Positions 31,101-43,554 are shown, counted from the stretch's first letter. The stretch is 64,000 nt of DNA from Takifugu bimaculatus (GCA_004026145.2 CP034995.1:5692513-5756512); one strand, 5' to 3'. Program-made: numbers and translations. The notes: generated by a model not told the origin, from the sequence alone.

Positions 31101-34100
31101 GTTTTGTCAATACCTGTCAGAACTCTGGCTGCAGCATTTTGGATCAACTGGAGGCTTCTTAAAGAGTTGTTTGGACACCCTGATAATAAAGAATTACAAT
31201 AGTCCAGCCTGGAAGTAACAAAAGCATGAATTAACTTTTCAGCATCATGCCGCGTCAGTAGCTTCCTAATCTTTGTAATGTTCCTCAGGTGAAAAAAGGC
31301 ACTTCTAGAGACTAATTTAATGTGTGAGTTGAAGGACAGATTTTGTTCAAAAGTTACTCCTAGATTCCTCACAGAGAGACTAGATTTTAATGAGATACCA
31401 TCTAAAGTGATTATATGATCTAATCTATCCCTGAGAGGTTCAGGACCAAACACCATGACCTCAGTTTTTCCTGGGTTAAGGAGGAGGAAATTTGAAGACA
31501 TCCAGGACTTTATGTCTTTAAGACAGGTCTGGAGCTTCACTAACTTCTCTGTCTCCTCTGGTTTCATGGACAAATAAAGCTGAGTGTCATCAGCATAACA
31601 ATGAAAATTTATCTCATGCTGCTGAATAATGTTCCCTAAGGGAAGCATGTACAAGGTGAAGAGGATTGGTCCAAGTACAGAACCTTGAGGAACTCCATGG
31701 CTAACCCTACTGTATAAGGAGGGAGCACCATGGACATGAGCAAACTGGTATCTATCAGATAAATATGATCTAAACCAGTCTAGTGCTGTCCCTTTAATCC
31801 CAATCACATGTTCCATGTAACAGGATGTTGTGATCAACTGTATCAAAAGCAGCACTGAGATCCAGCAGAACCAGCATAGAGACCAGTCCATGATCTGAAG
31901 CTATGAGAAGATCATTAGTAACTTTAAGAAGTGCTGTTTCTGTGCTGTGATGAGCTCTAAAGCCTGACTGAAACATCTCAAACAGGCTGTTCCTCTGCAG
32001 GTGCTCCAGTAACTGAGTCACCACCACCTTCTCAAGAACTTTAGAGATAAAAGGAAGGTTGGATATCAGCCTATAGTTTGCTAATACATCAGGATCCAGT
32101 GATGTTTTTTTTAAGCAACGGCTTAATCACCGCCACCTTGTAGGACCGGGGTACATAACCTGTCACTAAAGAACCATTGATCTGGTCCAGGATAGAACTG
32201 CGTATCAATGGTAAAACAGGTTCTTCAACAGGTGTGTTTGGATGGGATCTAAAAGACACGTGGTGGTCTTGGATTTCTGAATTAGCAAAGACGCCTCAGA
32301 AAAATATATAGGGCTGAAGGAGTTTAAGGGCTCGTTGGAGAACCTGTATGTTCCCACAGTCAGCACATCTGGTGATGGTCCAGTTGTTGGGATGGCCTAG
32401 TTAGCTTTCTCTCTGATAGCTAGAACGTTATCAGTGAAGAAGCTCATGAAGTCTTCACCACTAAGGGAAGAAGGGATATGTGGATCTAAAACACTGTGAC
32501 TCTTAGTTAATTTGGCCACAGTGCTGAAAAGAAACTTGGGGTTGCTCTTATTTTCCTCAATTAAAGAAGAAAAATAAGCTGTTCTAGCCTTGCGAAGGGC
32601 CTTTTTGTAAACTAATAGACAGTCTTTCCAGGCTATATGATAGCTGTCTATTTTACAAGAATGCCACTTCCTTTCCTGTCTTCGCACTTTCTGCTTGAGG
32701 GTCCTGATATGTGAATTATACCAGGGGGCACACCTCCTCTGATTTACTATTTTCTTTTTCAGGGGGGCAACAGAATCAAGCGTGATTCTCAGTGAGGTTG
32801 CTGCACCTTCTGCGATAGAGTCAACCTCAGCAGGGCTAAGATTATAATGATTTATCCCTGGGGAAACACACAGTGGTCCTGAGATTAGCACAGGGATCGC
32901 TTCCTTAAACTTAGCTACAGCATTATCTGAAAGACATCTGCTATAGTAAGACTTTGTTCTGAGCATAGAAGAATCCTTAATCATAAATGTGAAAGTGATC
33001 AAAGAATGGTCTGACAGGAGTGGGTTCTGAGGGAACACTGACACATGTTCTACCTCAACACCATAAGTCAGAACTCGATCTAGGGTGTGGTTGAAGTTAT
33101 GAGTTGGTTGGTTTATCTGCTGGAGCAAACCAACTGACTCAAGTAATGAAATGAAACCATTTCTAAAGCTGTCATTTACAATGTCTACATGGATATTAAA
33201 GTCTCCAATGATAATGACTTTGTCCGTTCTAAGGACCAAGTCAGATAAGAAATCAGAGAACTCAGACAGGAACTCTGAATGTGGCCCAGCAGGGGCCGAT
33301 ATACAACTACAAACAGAAGTGGCTTTTCTGCCTTCCAGTTCAGATGGGTGATGCCAAGAGTCAGGCTTTCAAATGAACTGGAGCCACATTTTGTTCTAGG
33401 ATTAATTAATAACTTGGAGTGATAGATTGCTGCCATTCCCCCTCCTCGACCAGTAACACGAGGAATATGATAATTAAGATGCGTAGGAGGAGTAGATTCA
33501 TTTAAGCTAACATACTCCTCCTCTTGAAGCCAGGTCTCAGTTTTTAGGTCGTGCACTAACAGGGGACAGGACGGGACGATGACCGAATGTGGTGACAGAT
33601 CTGGACCCCGGCAGCCTCGGCCTATAGCAGCATAACTAAGATATTGACCTAATAAATAATTAGACGACCCTCTAAATATGATAATTTGTCTGTCTAGGAT
33701 AATAACTGGAACTACAGAATTACTGTACTATAAGTGTTTTTAAAGAGGAAAGCTTTAAGTCTAATCTTAAAAGTAGAGATAGATTCAGCCTCCCGTACCT
33801 GGACAAGGTGCTGGTTCCACAGCAGGGGGGCCTGGTAGCTAAATGCTCGGCCCCCCATTCTACCTTTAGAGACTCTGGGGACCACAAGTAAACCAGCATT
33901 CTGAACCAGCAGTCAGAAAAATTATTTAAAATTATTCTAGATTTAATGGGCAGCCAATGAAGAGACGTTAGTACAGGAGTTATTCGATCTCTTTTGTCAA
34001 TACCTGTCAGACCTCTGTCTGCAGGTCAGAAGAAGAACTTACAAGGGAAGATTATTCACTCCTTACGTACGAATAGCTGCTCCGGAATCTCAGACTCATC

Positions 34101-37100
34101 AGAGACCAGGAAATAGGCTGCTGGGTTTTATAAGAACCTTTATAGGAGTGAGTGGTCAAGTAATCCAGATGTGCAAGACAGCTTCTTCAGGGGTCTCCCT
34201 CAGGTCAGCGAGGACACAACACGAGGTTGGCAGCAGGGATATCCCTTCAAGAGCTCCACGCTGCCACCTTAAGTTTGCAAAATGGCAGAGTGACGGGGTT
34301 GGGTTCATCAGTGACAATGTCACTTTTAATCAGATATTTTGGAACTCTCCAGTTCATCGGTCACACAGACTGGTCTTATTTCCATAGACCAGGAAAAGGC
34401 TTTTGACCGGATTGAACACCAGTACCGGTGGCAGACCTTATCTGCCTTTGGATTCAACTCTGTCTTTATAGTTATGGTCTGAACACTCTATAGTGACATT
34501 GTGAATGTTCTAAAGATCAATGGTGGCTGAGCGCTCCCATTGAGATCCATTGGGGATTAGCTCTGTTCTGTGGGGAGGGGTGAGGCAAGGCTGTTCTCTC
34601 TGGGATCCTATATGCGATAGCCATCGAGCCTCTGTCTTACAAATTGCTAGCCATCGAGCCTCTGTCTTACAAATTGCGACAAAAACTAGTTGGCATAGAT
34701 CTACACCAGTGACCCGTGCCTTTTAAATTGCCTGTTTATGCTGAAGATCTTATCGTTTTAACCAATTCACAGGAAGAGATTGATGTTTAAACAAACATTA
34801 TTAATGAATTTGGTTTTATTTCATCAGCCAAGGTGAACTGGGGAAAGAGAGAGGCTCTGATGGCTGGTGGGGGGCTGGGAGGAGGTCTCACACTACTCAG
34901 GGGTCTACAGTGGAAGACAGGAGAAATACGGTACCTTGGCGTCTTCCTGGGGGAAGGGGATTTTATGGGGAGAAACTGGGAAGATTCCCTAGAGAAAGTT
35001 ACAGGTCGGCTGGAGAAGTGGAGGTGGCTTCTCTTGAAGATGTCCTTTAGAGGTCGGACACTCATTGTGAACAATCTGGTCTCTTCCACCCTGTGGCACA
35101 AGATGATGTGTGTTGACTCTCCGGCTCCCCTCCGCCCGATTTAGGCGGAATCCCCGTACTGGCTCCAGTAGGAGCCGGTCCTACGGGGGACCAAGTTGGA
35201 ACTTCCCAGTTGGGCAGGGAAGTCGATGGCCTGGAAGATGGAGACTGCAAGAGCTGTCACACTGGGCCAGGTGGTGGTGTTGATGGGCCCTCAGATCGAT
35301 GACCCCTCTGGCCTTGCAGCCCAGCTGGGTTTAAGTTCACTGAGGACTGTGCAAAAACTGCTGGAGAACTGGAAAGCCAAGCTCTCCTGCCAAGACCACC
35401 TGCTCCTGACCTCATCCACAGCCACTGTGGTAGAGGAGGAACCATTCCCTGCCATTTTACTGGCACCGGATTTTAAAGACTGCTCAGGTCCCCTTTTAAA
35501 ACCTCGCCATCTGTTTCTATACAGGATGTATCTGGAAAGACGCTGTATAAGATGTTGGTGAAGACCGTGAACAGGCATAGACTGAACCGGAGAGCTGAAA
35601 TACCCTAGAGAAGGTCCTCTGGCCTGGCTCCAGACTGCAGGCCCCAGTGGAGGTTGCTGTACAAACCTTCACTCTCTAAGAGACACGCTGACCTCCACTG
35701 GAGAGTCCTCCATAGTATCTTCCCAGTAAACTCATTCATATCAGCCATTAATGAAATGGTGGACGACAAGTGCCCTTTTTGTGACAATAGAGAGACAATC
35801 TTTTACAGTTTTTTTAAATGTCAGCATCTTTCACCATTGTTTTTATTTCTAAAAGATGTTTTTTCAAGGTGTGGGGAATCTTTTAAGCAGTCTTTTATTC
35901 TTGGTTTTAGATACACACGTCATCAGAAGTGCAAGTGTCAGCTTTTAAACTTTTTTTTAGGGCAGGCCAAGATGGCAGTGTATTCAAGACATAGGAAAAA
36001 GATAGAAAGGGTTTTTATTGTTGAACCTCTCACCGTGTATATCAATATGATCAAGTCCTGACTCATTGATTTTAATTTTCAAAAGGCAGCTGGAGATCTG
36101 GACTCTTTTGAGCAGGTCTGGTGTTTTGATCATGTCCTCTGTCTTCTGGTAGATGACTCTTTGCAGTTGGGAGATGCACTCATATAGATTAGATAGATTA
36201 TTTATTTATATATTTATTATGAGTGAGTGTTTTTAAAGATCTCAATTGTATGTTCTTTTGTAAGGGTGGCAAATAAAGCTGTTTTCAAAATTCAATTCTC
36301 TCTCTCTCCCTCCCTCTCTCTAGGTGTGCTCACTGTCTCAGTGCTCGTCCTTCAGATCAATTCTCTCGGTTCTGTCCAAACTGTGGTGCTGAAGTTTCAG
36401 AACAAAGACTTTCCCCTACAGTTGTAGAAGAGGTAAACACAAAGTGTAGCATTTTCAGTGATTTTAGGCATGTGCACCACAACTGCAGACGCCTGAGCCT
36501 GTGTGACTAGATGCAGACCATACATAGGCATAGAAGAAGAACAAAGAGTAGAAAAAGAATCATAGCAACAATAACTACATTTTTTTTAGCTTTGTAGCTC
36601 AGGGTTGCTCTATTAAAGCAGCTCTGCCTCGTCATCTTTGATATTCAATTTTAAAATCCCTGTTGTGTTGAAAATGTTCACTGTTGTGATTGCAAGCTTC
36701 TTGATACACGTACGCATGTTTGGCTCATTACTGTCACTGACTGGCCCAGCTGATGTACTGCAACATGTAAGTTGTCCATTTGCAGTTATTGATTTCAATA
36801 AATTATCATCTGCACAGGGAACTGTGTTACTCCAACTCTGAAAACATTGTGGAAACAAGATCTCTCTCTCTCTCTCTCTCGCTCTCACTCACACACACAC
36901 ACACAAACACACAGGTTCTGACTGACTCCATTGCTGTGTAGGAACACCGAGTGTGTAGTTGCTGTGGCAGTGGAAATCCAATCAACATGTCCAGTTGCTT
37001 GACCTGTGAGAGTTATATGCAACCAGTAAGAAACCAACACCACACACACACACGCACACAGTAACAACCTTGAGTGTAACATGCAGGTGCTTGTGTGTTG

Positions 37101-39937
37101 CTGTAGGTGGTGTGCAGCAGCAACACTCTCTCAGGCCTGACAGCAGGTAGGAGGTGGTGCTGCTCCATCTGTAAATGGTTGAACCACCATAAGTCCGGAT
37201 TCTGCAGCTGCTGTGGCTCAGAGGTGAGTACAGTACAAAAATCAAACACATGTAGAGACACGTGACACGTGTGCTTTTACCTCTCCCATTGGAGACGGTA
37301 CCCATCATCAGGTACCGGTACTAGCTAAGTTAATCTACTGATGTTAGTGGAACGGGCTAGACATCTGTTGATGATTTTGTCCTAAGCTAGTCAAGAGAGT
37401 GAAGCACTGTGGAAAATGTGTCCTTTCAGCCTGTTTGCGCAGCCACATTTGTGGTTTGTTGGTGTTGTGCAGTGAGCGATCAACCTGGTGCTTTACACTG
37501 CACAGCCTGTAGTGTTTCCCTGAGAGGGCGGACCCTGCCCACAACAAACAGGGTCCCTACAGCGCCACCTGTTGACAACACCCTCAATAACAACATGGTA
37601 ATGAGAGCTGACGAGCAGAGATCATTCATGTTAGAAGACTAATTCCCCCCCCGTGTCTCCTGAGATCTAAGACTGGTAAAAATGGTTCTTCCTGAGAAAA
37701 AACAGATGTGTCTCACCAGCAATAAATGATTACAACACATGGATTTGATGGTTCTCACTGATCTTCATCACCTCGATCAACTGAATAAATTAAAATCAGT
37801 GTTTTCAATCAGTGATTATGGGCCAAAAGTGAAAATGTGTTCAGGACAATCTAAGGTGAAAGAAAAATAATCTCTGCTGGTGCAGGACAGAGTGTTGTTC
37901 AAAATACCTTAAAAGAAAAAATTATATTTGAATGAAAAAAAATCAGTTTCCTGCTATGTCACCTGGCAGGCCACTCCCCTATCCGAGTGCACTTGGAATA
38001 TGGCCACACCCACTGCAGAGAAATCCACACAGACTGTTGGACTATATTACCCATCAGCCACTCAGATGCAGAAGGAGAGAGAGAGGGCGCTATTGCTCAG
38101 TCGCCAGTCAGTCGCAGACCGCCATCCCCCAATGACCTCCATCAGCCCAGGAAAAGGTGTAACACTGAGACCGACATCGACACCCTTTGCTGTTCCATGA
38201 CAGATGCCAGAGTGATTCTGTGTCTGCAGGCTACTGGCAGAGGCAGCTGGACCATGTGTGTGCTCACCTGAGGAGTTACACTCAAAACAACACCCCTTTT
38301 AAGGCTCTGTTGGGAGATCCTTGTATGGGCGAGGTGCTCCCACACGAACAAGACATCAAATAAGCCCAGGTATTGACCTGATTCACCTCCTGTCTAATGA
38401 GGTGTCCCCTCTCTTCCAGCTGGTTTCAGCTGTTGTTCAGGAGGACCACCAGCATCTCACTCTAACCATGAGCTTTGCATTGGCAGGACAAGGGAAGAAG
38501 CAGGTTAGTTCTGCATCTGCCAGATAACTGACCGCAGTCCCAAAACAGCTTAACAAAGGTGCCTTTGTTCTCAGGGGAACGCAGCAGGTGAAGGCGTGGA
38601 ACCATCAGTGCTGCCTGCAGGTGGCAACAGTCTCCGTAAGAACCGGCTCTGGCTCACTTCCTGTTTATGCTGCATGTTTTTTTGTAATGCTAACCCAGCA
38701 GCACCAGCAAGTTTGACCTTAACTTTACCTGGTACCAGATGTGTTTTTGTGGTCCGCCTGCACGTCCCTGCTTTTCCAGTCCCTGCCCTGGGGGTGGACA
38801 GTTTGTGTTTTCTCACTGGCAGATTGACATAAATATATGGAAAGTGGAGAATTACTATGTAGACTCCACCCACAGACCATGTAATCATCCTGGTAAATCT
38901 ACCCAGGCAGATAACTCTGGCAGCCCATGCTAACGAGACACTCACATTTATTTTCATGTGACTGACAGGAAGTGATCCACTCCCAGCGGGAACCAGATCC
39001 TCCACACACAAACAGATGCAAAGCCCTCAGCTGCAAGTGAAGGATGCTCAGCTAATGAAGGAGCTGGGTCCAGGACGAGGTCAGTGCAGCATCGTCCAGC
39101 AGCTCCTGGACCAGGTACAGGACGGCCAATCGGCATCCTCATCTCAAACTGCCAATATACCAAGTGCTCTCTTTACGAACCCCCAGGGAGCAGACCCCAC
39201 CTGTTGCCACAGTAATGACCGCCACGCTCTAGCTGTAGCTGTTCTGAATGGCCACCATCAAGTACTTCCTGTTTTAGTGCAGCAAGGAGCCAACATCGAC
39301 CAGCAGTCTGGACCGTAAGACCAAGACCTCTACACACGTGCATGCAACAAACAGGGACAGGACATGACCACCTGCTTCTAGAACCTTCTGAGTTTTGCTC
39401 ACACTAGAACATTCTGCTACTTTCATATATCCTGCGCGAAACACAGGTGAAAGGTCGTCTGAGTCTGAAACAGGTGACTGTCATCCTCAGGATGAAGAAC
39501 TCGGCTCTGCATGAAGCTGCAGCACTGGGCCCTGAAGGTCTGCAGTGTGCTCAAGTCCTGCTCAGGTGATGCTCTGACTGTGACCCACAAGAGCCGTCAT
39601 GGCTAAAAACATGCAAAGAGACACAAAGGTGTGAGAGAGGCAGAGGACAGGAAGTCATAATGAAGCTGCTGTCAATCTTTAACTTTTATGTTCGCCAACA
39701 TTCAGCCTTCTTCACTGATGACCGACAGATTTGAAGCTCTCATACATTTATTTTGACAGCTCTATGATTTCCTGTTTCTTTATGGCTTCCAGCTGTGGCG
39801 CAAAGGTGAGGAGGAAGAACGCTAGTGGTCAGACGGCGTTTGATCTGGCCGTCAACTCAGGCTGCAACAACATGGTAGCGCTGCTGGCTGCTCAGATTGG
39901 ACTTTCCTTACTGGACAGACTGGCTAAACAAAAATGA
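28189..39937 (+). CDS. dzank1: Double zinc ribbon and ankyrin repeat protein DZANK1
   Basis: DZANK1 is a cilium-associated cytosolic protein; in zebrafish it has been linked with Ninl and dynein-based transport in photoreceptors (established knowledge). Eighteen exons: 28189-28297 (ATG), 28427-28574, 28731-28827, 29223-29262, 29459-29529, 29601-29701, 36324-36432, 36942-37025, 37107-37223, 37430-37597, 37970-38156, 38230-38333, 38420-38503, 38575-38635, 38969-39114, 39187-39314, 39491-39565 and 39793-39937 (TGA). They join in phase to 657 aa, shorter than the mammalian protein (about 750). The N-terminus carries VLIFYTLDGSKPDM. Zinc-ribbon cysteine pairs span residues about 189-348 (CAHC...CPNC, CSCC...CLTC, CSIC...CSCC, CWCC...CTAC). 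STQTVGLYYPS follows, and ankyrin repeats run from about 530 to 640. One donor (38334, GTGCTC) is weak. It is convergent with kat14. Confidence 0.93.
30231..30308. repeat. (GAGT)n microsatellite
   Basis: About 19 tandem GAGT/TGAG units in the large dzank1 intron, with a single AAGT interruption near 30290. Confidence 0.95.
30339..30416 (+). other. Signal-peptide-like exon candidate in a dzank1 intron
   Basis: An ATG opens MSTPAPRNAGFKRPSQPC followed by six leucines and GP, then a donor-like GTGAGTGCG (from 30417). This resembles a first coding exon that encodes a secretory signal. It is a CpG-rich island between two microsatellites and next to L2 copy D. No downstream exon was found, and without splicing the frame stops at once. 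I do not recognise the source gene. Confidence 0.25.
30458..30612. repeat. Stacked microsatellites: (GGGGA)n, (GGAGA)n, (CAGAC)n, (CATGAC)n
   Basis: Four successive repeat blocks with different units: about 30458-30488, 30489-30528, 30529-30570 and 30571-30612. They occupy the place of the (TCTCC)n microsatellite in the 3' UTR of the adjoining minus-strand L2 copy D. They are therefore probably an expanded and mutated form of that element's own repeat. Confidence 0.9.
30613..33566 (-). mobile_element. L2/Maui-like LINE, copy D
   Basis: On the minus strand it runs from the ORF2 endonuclease (33556-33185, then 33239-32397, IIIGDFNIHVDIVNDSFRNG) through RT (32027-30962, CYADDTQLYL) to the 3' UTR. 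It has about 250 bp in the middle of ORF2 (about 32110-32340) that copy B lacks, including WSQ-free text leading into the RT. Its translated endonuclease segment differs from copy B at only two of 280 residues. It shares two frameshifts with copy B and lacks the 3' tail. It sits in the dzank1 intron, antisense to the gene. Confidence 0.85.
33590..34027 (-). mobile_element. L2/Maui-like LINE, copy E, 3' fragment
   Basis: It matches the C-terminal RT and 3' UTR of the other copies (minus strand; CCTCCCGTACCTGGACA and GGGGTCCAG on the plus strand), with an internal gap near 33905. It is more diverged than copy D and sits in the same orientation directly next to copy D's 5' end. Confidence 0.75.
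34028..36296 (+). mobile_element. L1/Tx1-clade LINE, decayed reverse transcriptase
   Basis: Plus-strand fragments match Tx1-like RT: DQEKAFDRIEHQY (about 34385), VYAEDLIVLTNSQEEID where YADD would be expected (about 34735), GEIRYLGVFLGEGDFMGRNW (about 34924), and a C-terminal zinc-like CPFC...C segment with HADLHWRVLHSIFPVNSF (about 35690-35830). Several stops and frameshifts are present. It ends near AATAAAGCTGTTTTC at 36270-36285 in the dzank1 intron. Confidence 0.7.
36861..36914. repeat. (TC)n(AC)n microsatellite
   Basis: A CT tract followed by an AC tract, ending about 27 bp before dzank1 exon 36942-37025. The pyrimidine-rich part may serve as an extended polypyrimidine tract. Confidence 0.85.
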
Positions 39938-40030
39938 AAAGACCTCAGCAGCTGGCTGAGATTTACACCATTTCTACAATCAGATGCAGGAGCAGCTGTT
40001 ATTGCATATCAACCACTTTGGTTGTTGCAT

Positions 40031-40036
40031 TTTATT
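40031..40036 (-). terminator. kat14: Probable poly(A) signal of kat14
   Basis: TTTATT on the plus strand reads AATAAA on the kat14 strand, about 208 nt past its stop. It lies inside the dzank1 3' UTR. Confidence 0.5.
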
Positions 40037-40061
40037 ATTGTGATGCATTCAGCTTCTACAA

Positions 40062-40067
40062 AATAAA
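40062..40067 (+). terminator. dzank1: Poly(A) signal of dzank1
   Basis: AATAAA 125 nt after the dzank1 stop codon, in an AT-rich context. No other hexamer is nearer. Confidence 0.65.
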
Positions 40068-40243
40068 GAAAATCACAAAAATTCTTCCTGATGAATGACA
40101 ACAGCTGGATTCAAGTACACAAGTACACACGTACACACACACACACACAGATTTCCATGTCACTCCATGGAACAAACCAAGTGGATGCTCACAGAATCAT
40201 GTCCAGCTTTAGAAAATCTCAAGGTGTAGTCTGTGAAGTGGAC

Positions 40244-43200
40244 TCAGCGCCGGAGGCGTAGGAAGAAGGCGTGCCGACACTCTGTGCTGTCCACAGGATA
40301 ATATTTATCATAGAAGTCCAGGATGTATTCTTCTGCTTTGAAGCCAAACTTCTGGTAGAGCAGCATGGCTGGGTTACTGGCTGACACGTGCAGCGTCACG
40401 TCTTTTCCCATACACGTCTGAAAATAAAACAAAGACCACTGTGTCAACACCCAGCAAGTGTCTGATGGCACAGCCACACCACCTTTTATCACCTGGATGA
40501 GATGGTAGATCATGAAAGTGCCGATGCCTGCTCTCCTCCACTCAGGATGGACCAACAAGAAGGAGATGTAGGCCTCATTGTACTTCACATCTGGTACCAT
40601 GAAACCAAAACCAACCACAACTTTCTTATAGAGGACCACCACACTGAAGTCAGGGTACTGCAGACACTCGGAGAGGTCCACGCCTGCAGCAGGAGCACAC
40701 GTGATCAGTACGCAGACATGAAGAGCACGGGGATGGCCACGAAACGTTACCTGGCCAGAAGCTGTCCTGACACATGGCGTTGACGGAGGGGACATGGCTA
40801 GGGCGCACATAGCAGTAGTCAATGGGGGCACTGGGTTCGGGCAGCCAGTTCGGGTGCTTCCTGTGAGGGTAAGCTCTGATCTCCTCCAACAACCTCAACT
40901 TCACCGGACGGCTCTCATAATCCCGTCTGAAGAAAAGACACAGCTACAACAAGTGTGCGAGCAGGAAACACTGCCTGAGTCAAGGGCCAAAGGGAAAATT
41001 GCTTTTACCTAATGAAGGGTTTGAGGATGCGGGACGTGTACGGGCTCTTGATGCTCAGGTCCAAACTGTCTTCTGCTCCCATCAAACGGTGCCAGAAAGA
41101 TGCGGACTGCTGCCGAACACCTATTCTTCTGGGAACACTGGTCTGAATGGACACACGCGTTCAATACGCTTTATTTTCCAGCTCACTAAAGGACAACTTT
41201 AATCTGAAGCAATACTGATTGAATCTGTTCAACATCAACTGTTGATCCCTACAGGAGGACCAGAAACAGAACCAGACTGTAACAGTTCAGGGGAGAAGCT
41301 GTGATTGGTCCTCACTGTTTCATGTCAGCGATTTGTAGACAAACGTGAAGTTGTTCAAGAGGACAGAGTTGAGTGAAAAGAGCCGCTGAATGACGGACAA
41401 ACAGGCAGTGAAGGATGGGACATAGCACTGTACCTGGAAGCGATCAAGAATACGCAGTTCCTTGCTGTTGGTGCAGTATTTTCCCAGGATTCCATTCTGT
41501 ATCTCCACGCCTGCGTTGTGGGCAGCATAGATCCCCCCCACCAGGCTGAGTGTTGTGCTGACAGCCCGGTCCATGTCCAGCAGAGATAGCCCTCTCTGCC
41601 TCTTGGCCTGGCGGACCTGCAGCTTGCTGTGGAGCCGTTTGGCCTGTGGGGTGACGGCTAAAGCCAGCGGACAAGCCTCCAGGCGGCACAGCAGCATCTT
41701 CTCCTCATAAAGACTGAGCAGCGTCATGTGAGCAGAGTGGCAGGTGGTGCCTGCTTCACTTTCTTTCTCTGCATGCGTGACCCTTCTCCGCTCAGGTCCA
41801 GCAGTATCCCCATTGGAGACGACAAGGCCTTGGCACTGTCCCATTGGTTCTTCAAAGTTCTCCTCACACTGGCGGCCTTCATCATCCTCACTCTCTGCCT
41901 CACATTTAATGTGACTTGAAGCTACGCAAAGTTTCTTGCGAGCAATAAGACCACTACTGGGTGGAGGGATGTACTCCATCCCTGGGTCAATAATTCCTTC
42001 TACTTCCATCTCCTCATCATCTAGAAGAACCAGCACACAAAAGGGACGTCCATTGGTGTTTATGTACAGCTCAGCTGACCAGATCAGTGACAGCGGTGGT
42101 GGTCAACAGTGTGGTCTTACCATGGAAGAGGGCCTGGGGGGGCATCGCGTCAGGTATAAGGTCAGCCTCTGACAGCAGGCTGGGCGTTGCCGAATGAGAG
42201 GCCGGCGTACCCGGAGCCGAGAAGTCGGGCGAAGGAGATGGTGACGGGCTAGTGAGAGGCGTTCGGTCCGACGAGCTGAGCGAAGAGAAATCAATGACCT
42301 CACCTTTCTCCAGCGCTATGTCGGGCCGACGGCTAGTGTTGACCCCACGACCTCCACCCAGTTTGACTGGTGTAGAGGATGAGCTGCGGTCTGTGTAGCT
42401 GCCTCCGGCCTCCTTCTGAGCCCGCCGAATATCTTTGGCCTCCTGTGTGCGAGAGCGTTTTTCCTTCAGCTGCATAGCATTCTCCACGGGGTTTCTGGCC
42501 CCGCGCTTTCGTAGGCCCTCTACAGTGATGATTGGGTCCAGGACAGGTTTGCAGGCTGCACATGGAAGAAGACCTTCAGTGTCATCGAAACTAAAACATC
42601 CTGGATTCCAGCCACATCCCACCTTTAGCCTTTGTTGTTGATTTGTCCACCTCTGGTCTTAGGGTTGGAGGTCGGTTCTGGACCAGCTTCCACCAGCCAG
42701 GTTCACCAAACTCCTGCGCTCCTGAGCGAAAGTAAGTGGGACTTCCAACTGACAGACACCCAGCCACTGTGCTCCACCAGGTTGAAGTCTTTTTCCTGTA
42801 CAGAAAAGAGATCTCCATGGCAACAAAACAACAGGATTTCTGAAAAAATTGGGACAGAGGAACGATTTCGGAGTCAAAAACAGGAGTCCAGTGACCTTGT
42901 TCCCAGGAGAAAATTCCAGTGTCGGCCAATAAAGGCACAGATATCTTCTTTCCAGCGAAAGTATCCCTGACGCCCAGTCCCTTCCAGAGACAGGTTGTAC
43001 ATGGCCAACATCACCACCTGAAAGGAAATACCAATACCATCCTTGTCAGAGCAGCTGAAGCTGTCATGCGCAGGACAGCTGTCACTGTTACCTGTTGCCA
43101 TGTCAGTCTCATCCTTTCAAAGCTCTCCGTGCCATTGTCAGAACAGCTGCAGCAGATGAACTTAAAGAAGTTGTCACCTTTCAAGTAGCTGGGCTGCTCC

Positions 43201-43554
43201 CCATGAAGCTGGGCTGCTTGACACACACAGAGCGTTGTTACAACACAATGACATGTCTGGCAGCTCTGTCGCCAAGCTGCAAGTGGCTGGCTCACCTGCA
43301 GGGATCCAATTGTGGCAGCGGTCGCAGTAGAAAGACATGTCCTCACAGGCCCAGCCTCCGTCTGCATCATCACCCACGTCGCTGGTCAGAGAGTCTCCAC
43401 TCTGATCGTGTGACAGGTCCAGAGATCCCTGGTCTTCTGACTCCACGATTAGGAGAGTCTCTCCTTCCACCTCGCCCTCCTCCAGACCTTCTGAGGCTGA
43501 TGTACAGATGGCCTCGTCTTCAGCTGCACCGAGCTGCTCACCACTGCTGTCCAT
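40244..43554 (-). CDS. kat14: Lysine acetyltransferase 14 (CSRP2BP/ATAC2)
   Basis: KAT14 is the second acetyltransferase of the nuclear ATAC co-activator complex and acts on histones. Ten coding exons: 43296-43554 (ATG), 43092-43216, 42896-43017, 42623-42795, 42121-42555, 41434-42020, 41009-41142, 40751-40926, 40493-40683 and 40244-40417 (TGA), 791 aa in phase (human about 782). The N-terminal part has a zinc-binding region with FYCDRCHNWIPA and FICCSCSDNG, then RKKTSTWWSTVAGCLSVGSP. A Ser/Pro-rich linker follows. The C-terminal GNAT domain (residues about 640-791) has the acetyl-CoA motif EWRRAGIGTF and ends FFLRLRR. An acceptor (CTGTACAG) stands just before the start exon, at 43560-43567, so a non-coding first exon must lie upstream, toward or beyond pet117. 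The 3' end is convergent with dzank1. Confidence 0.95.
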
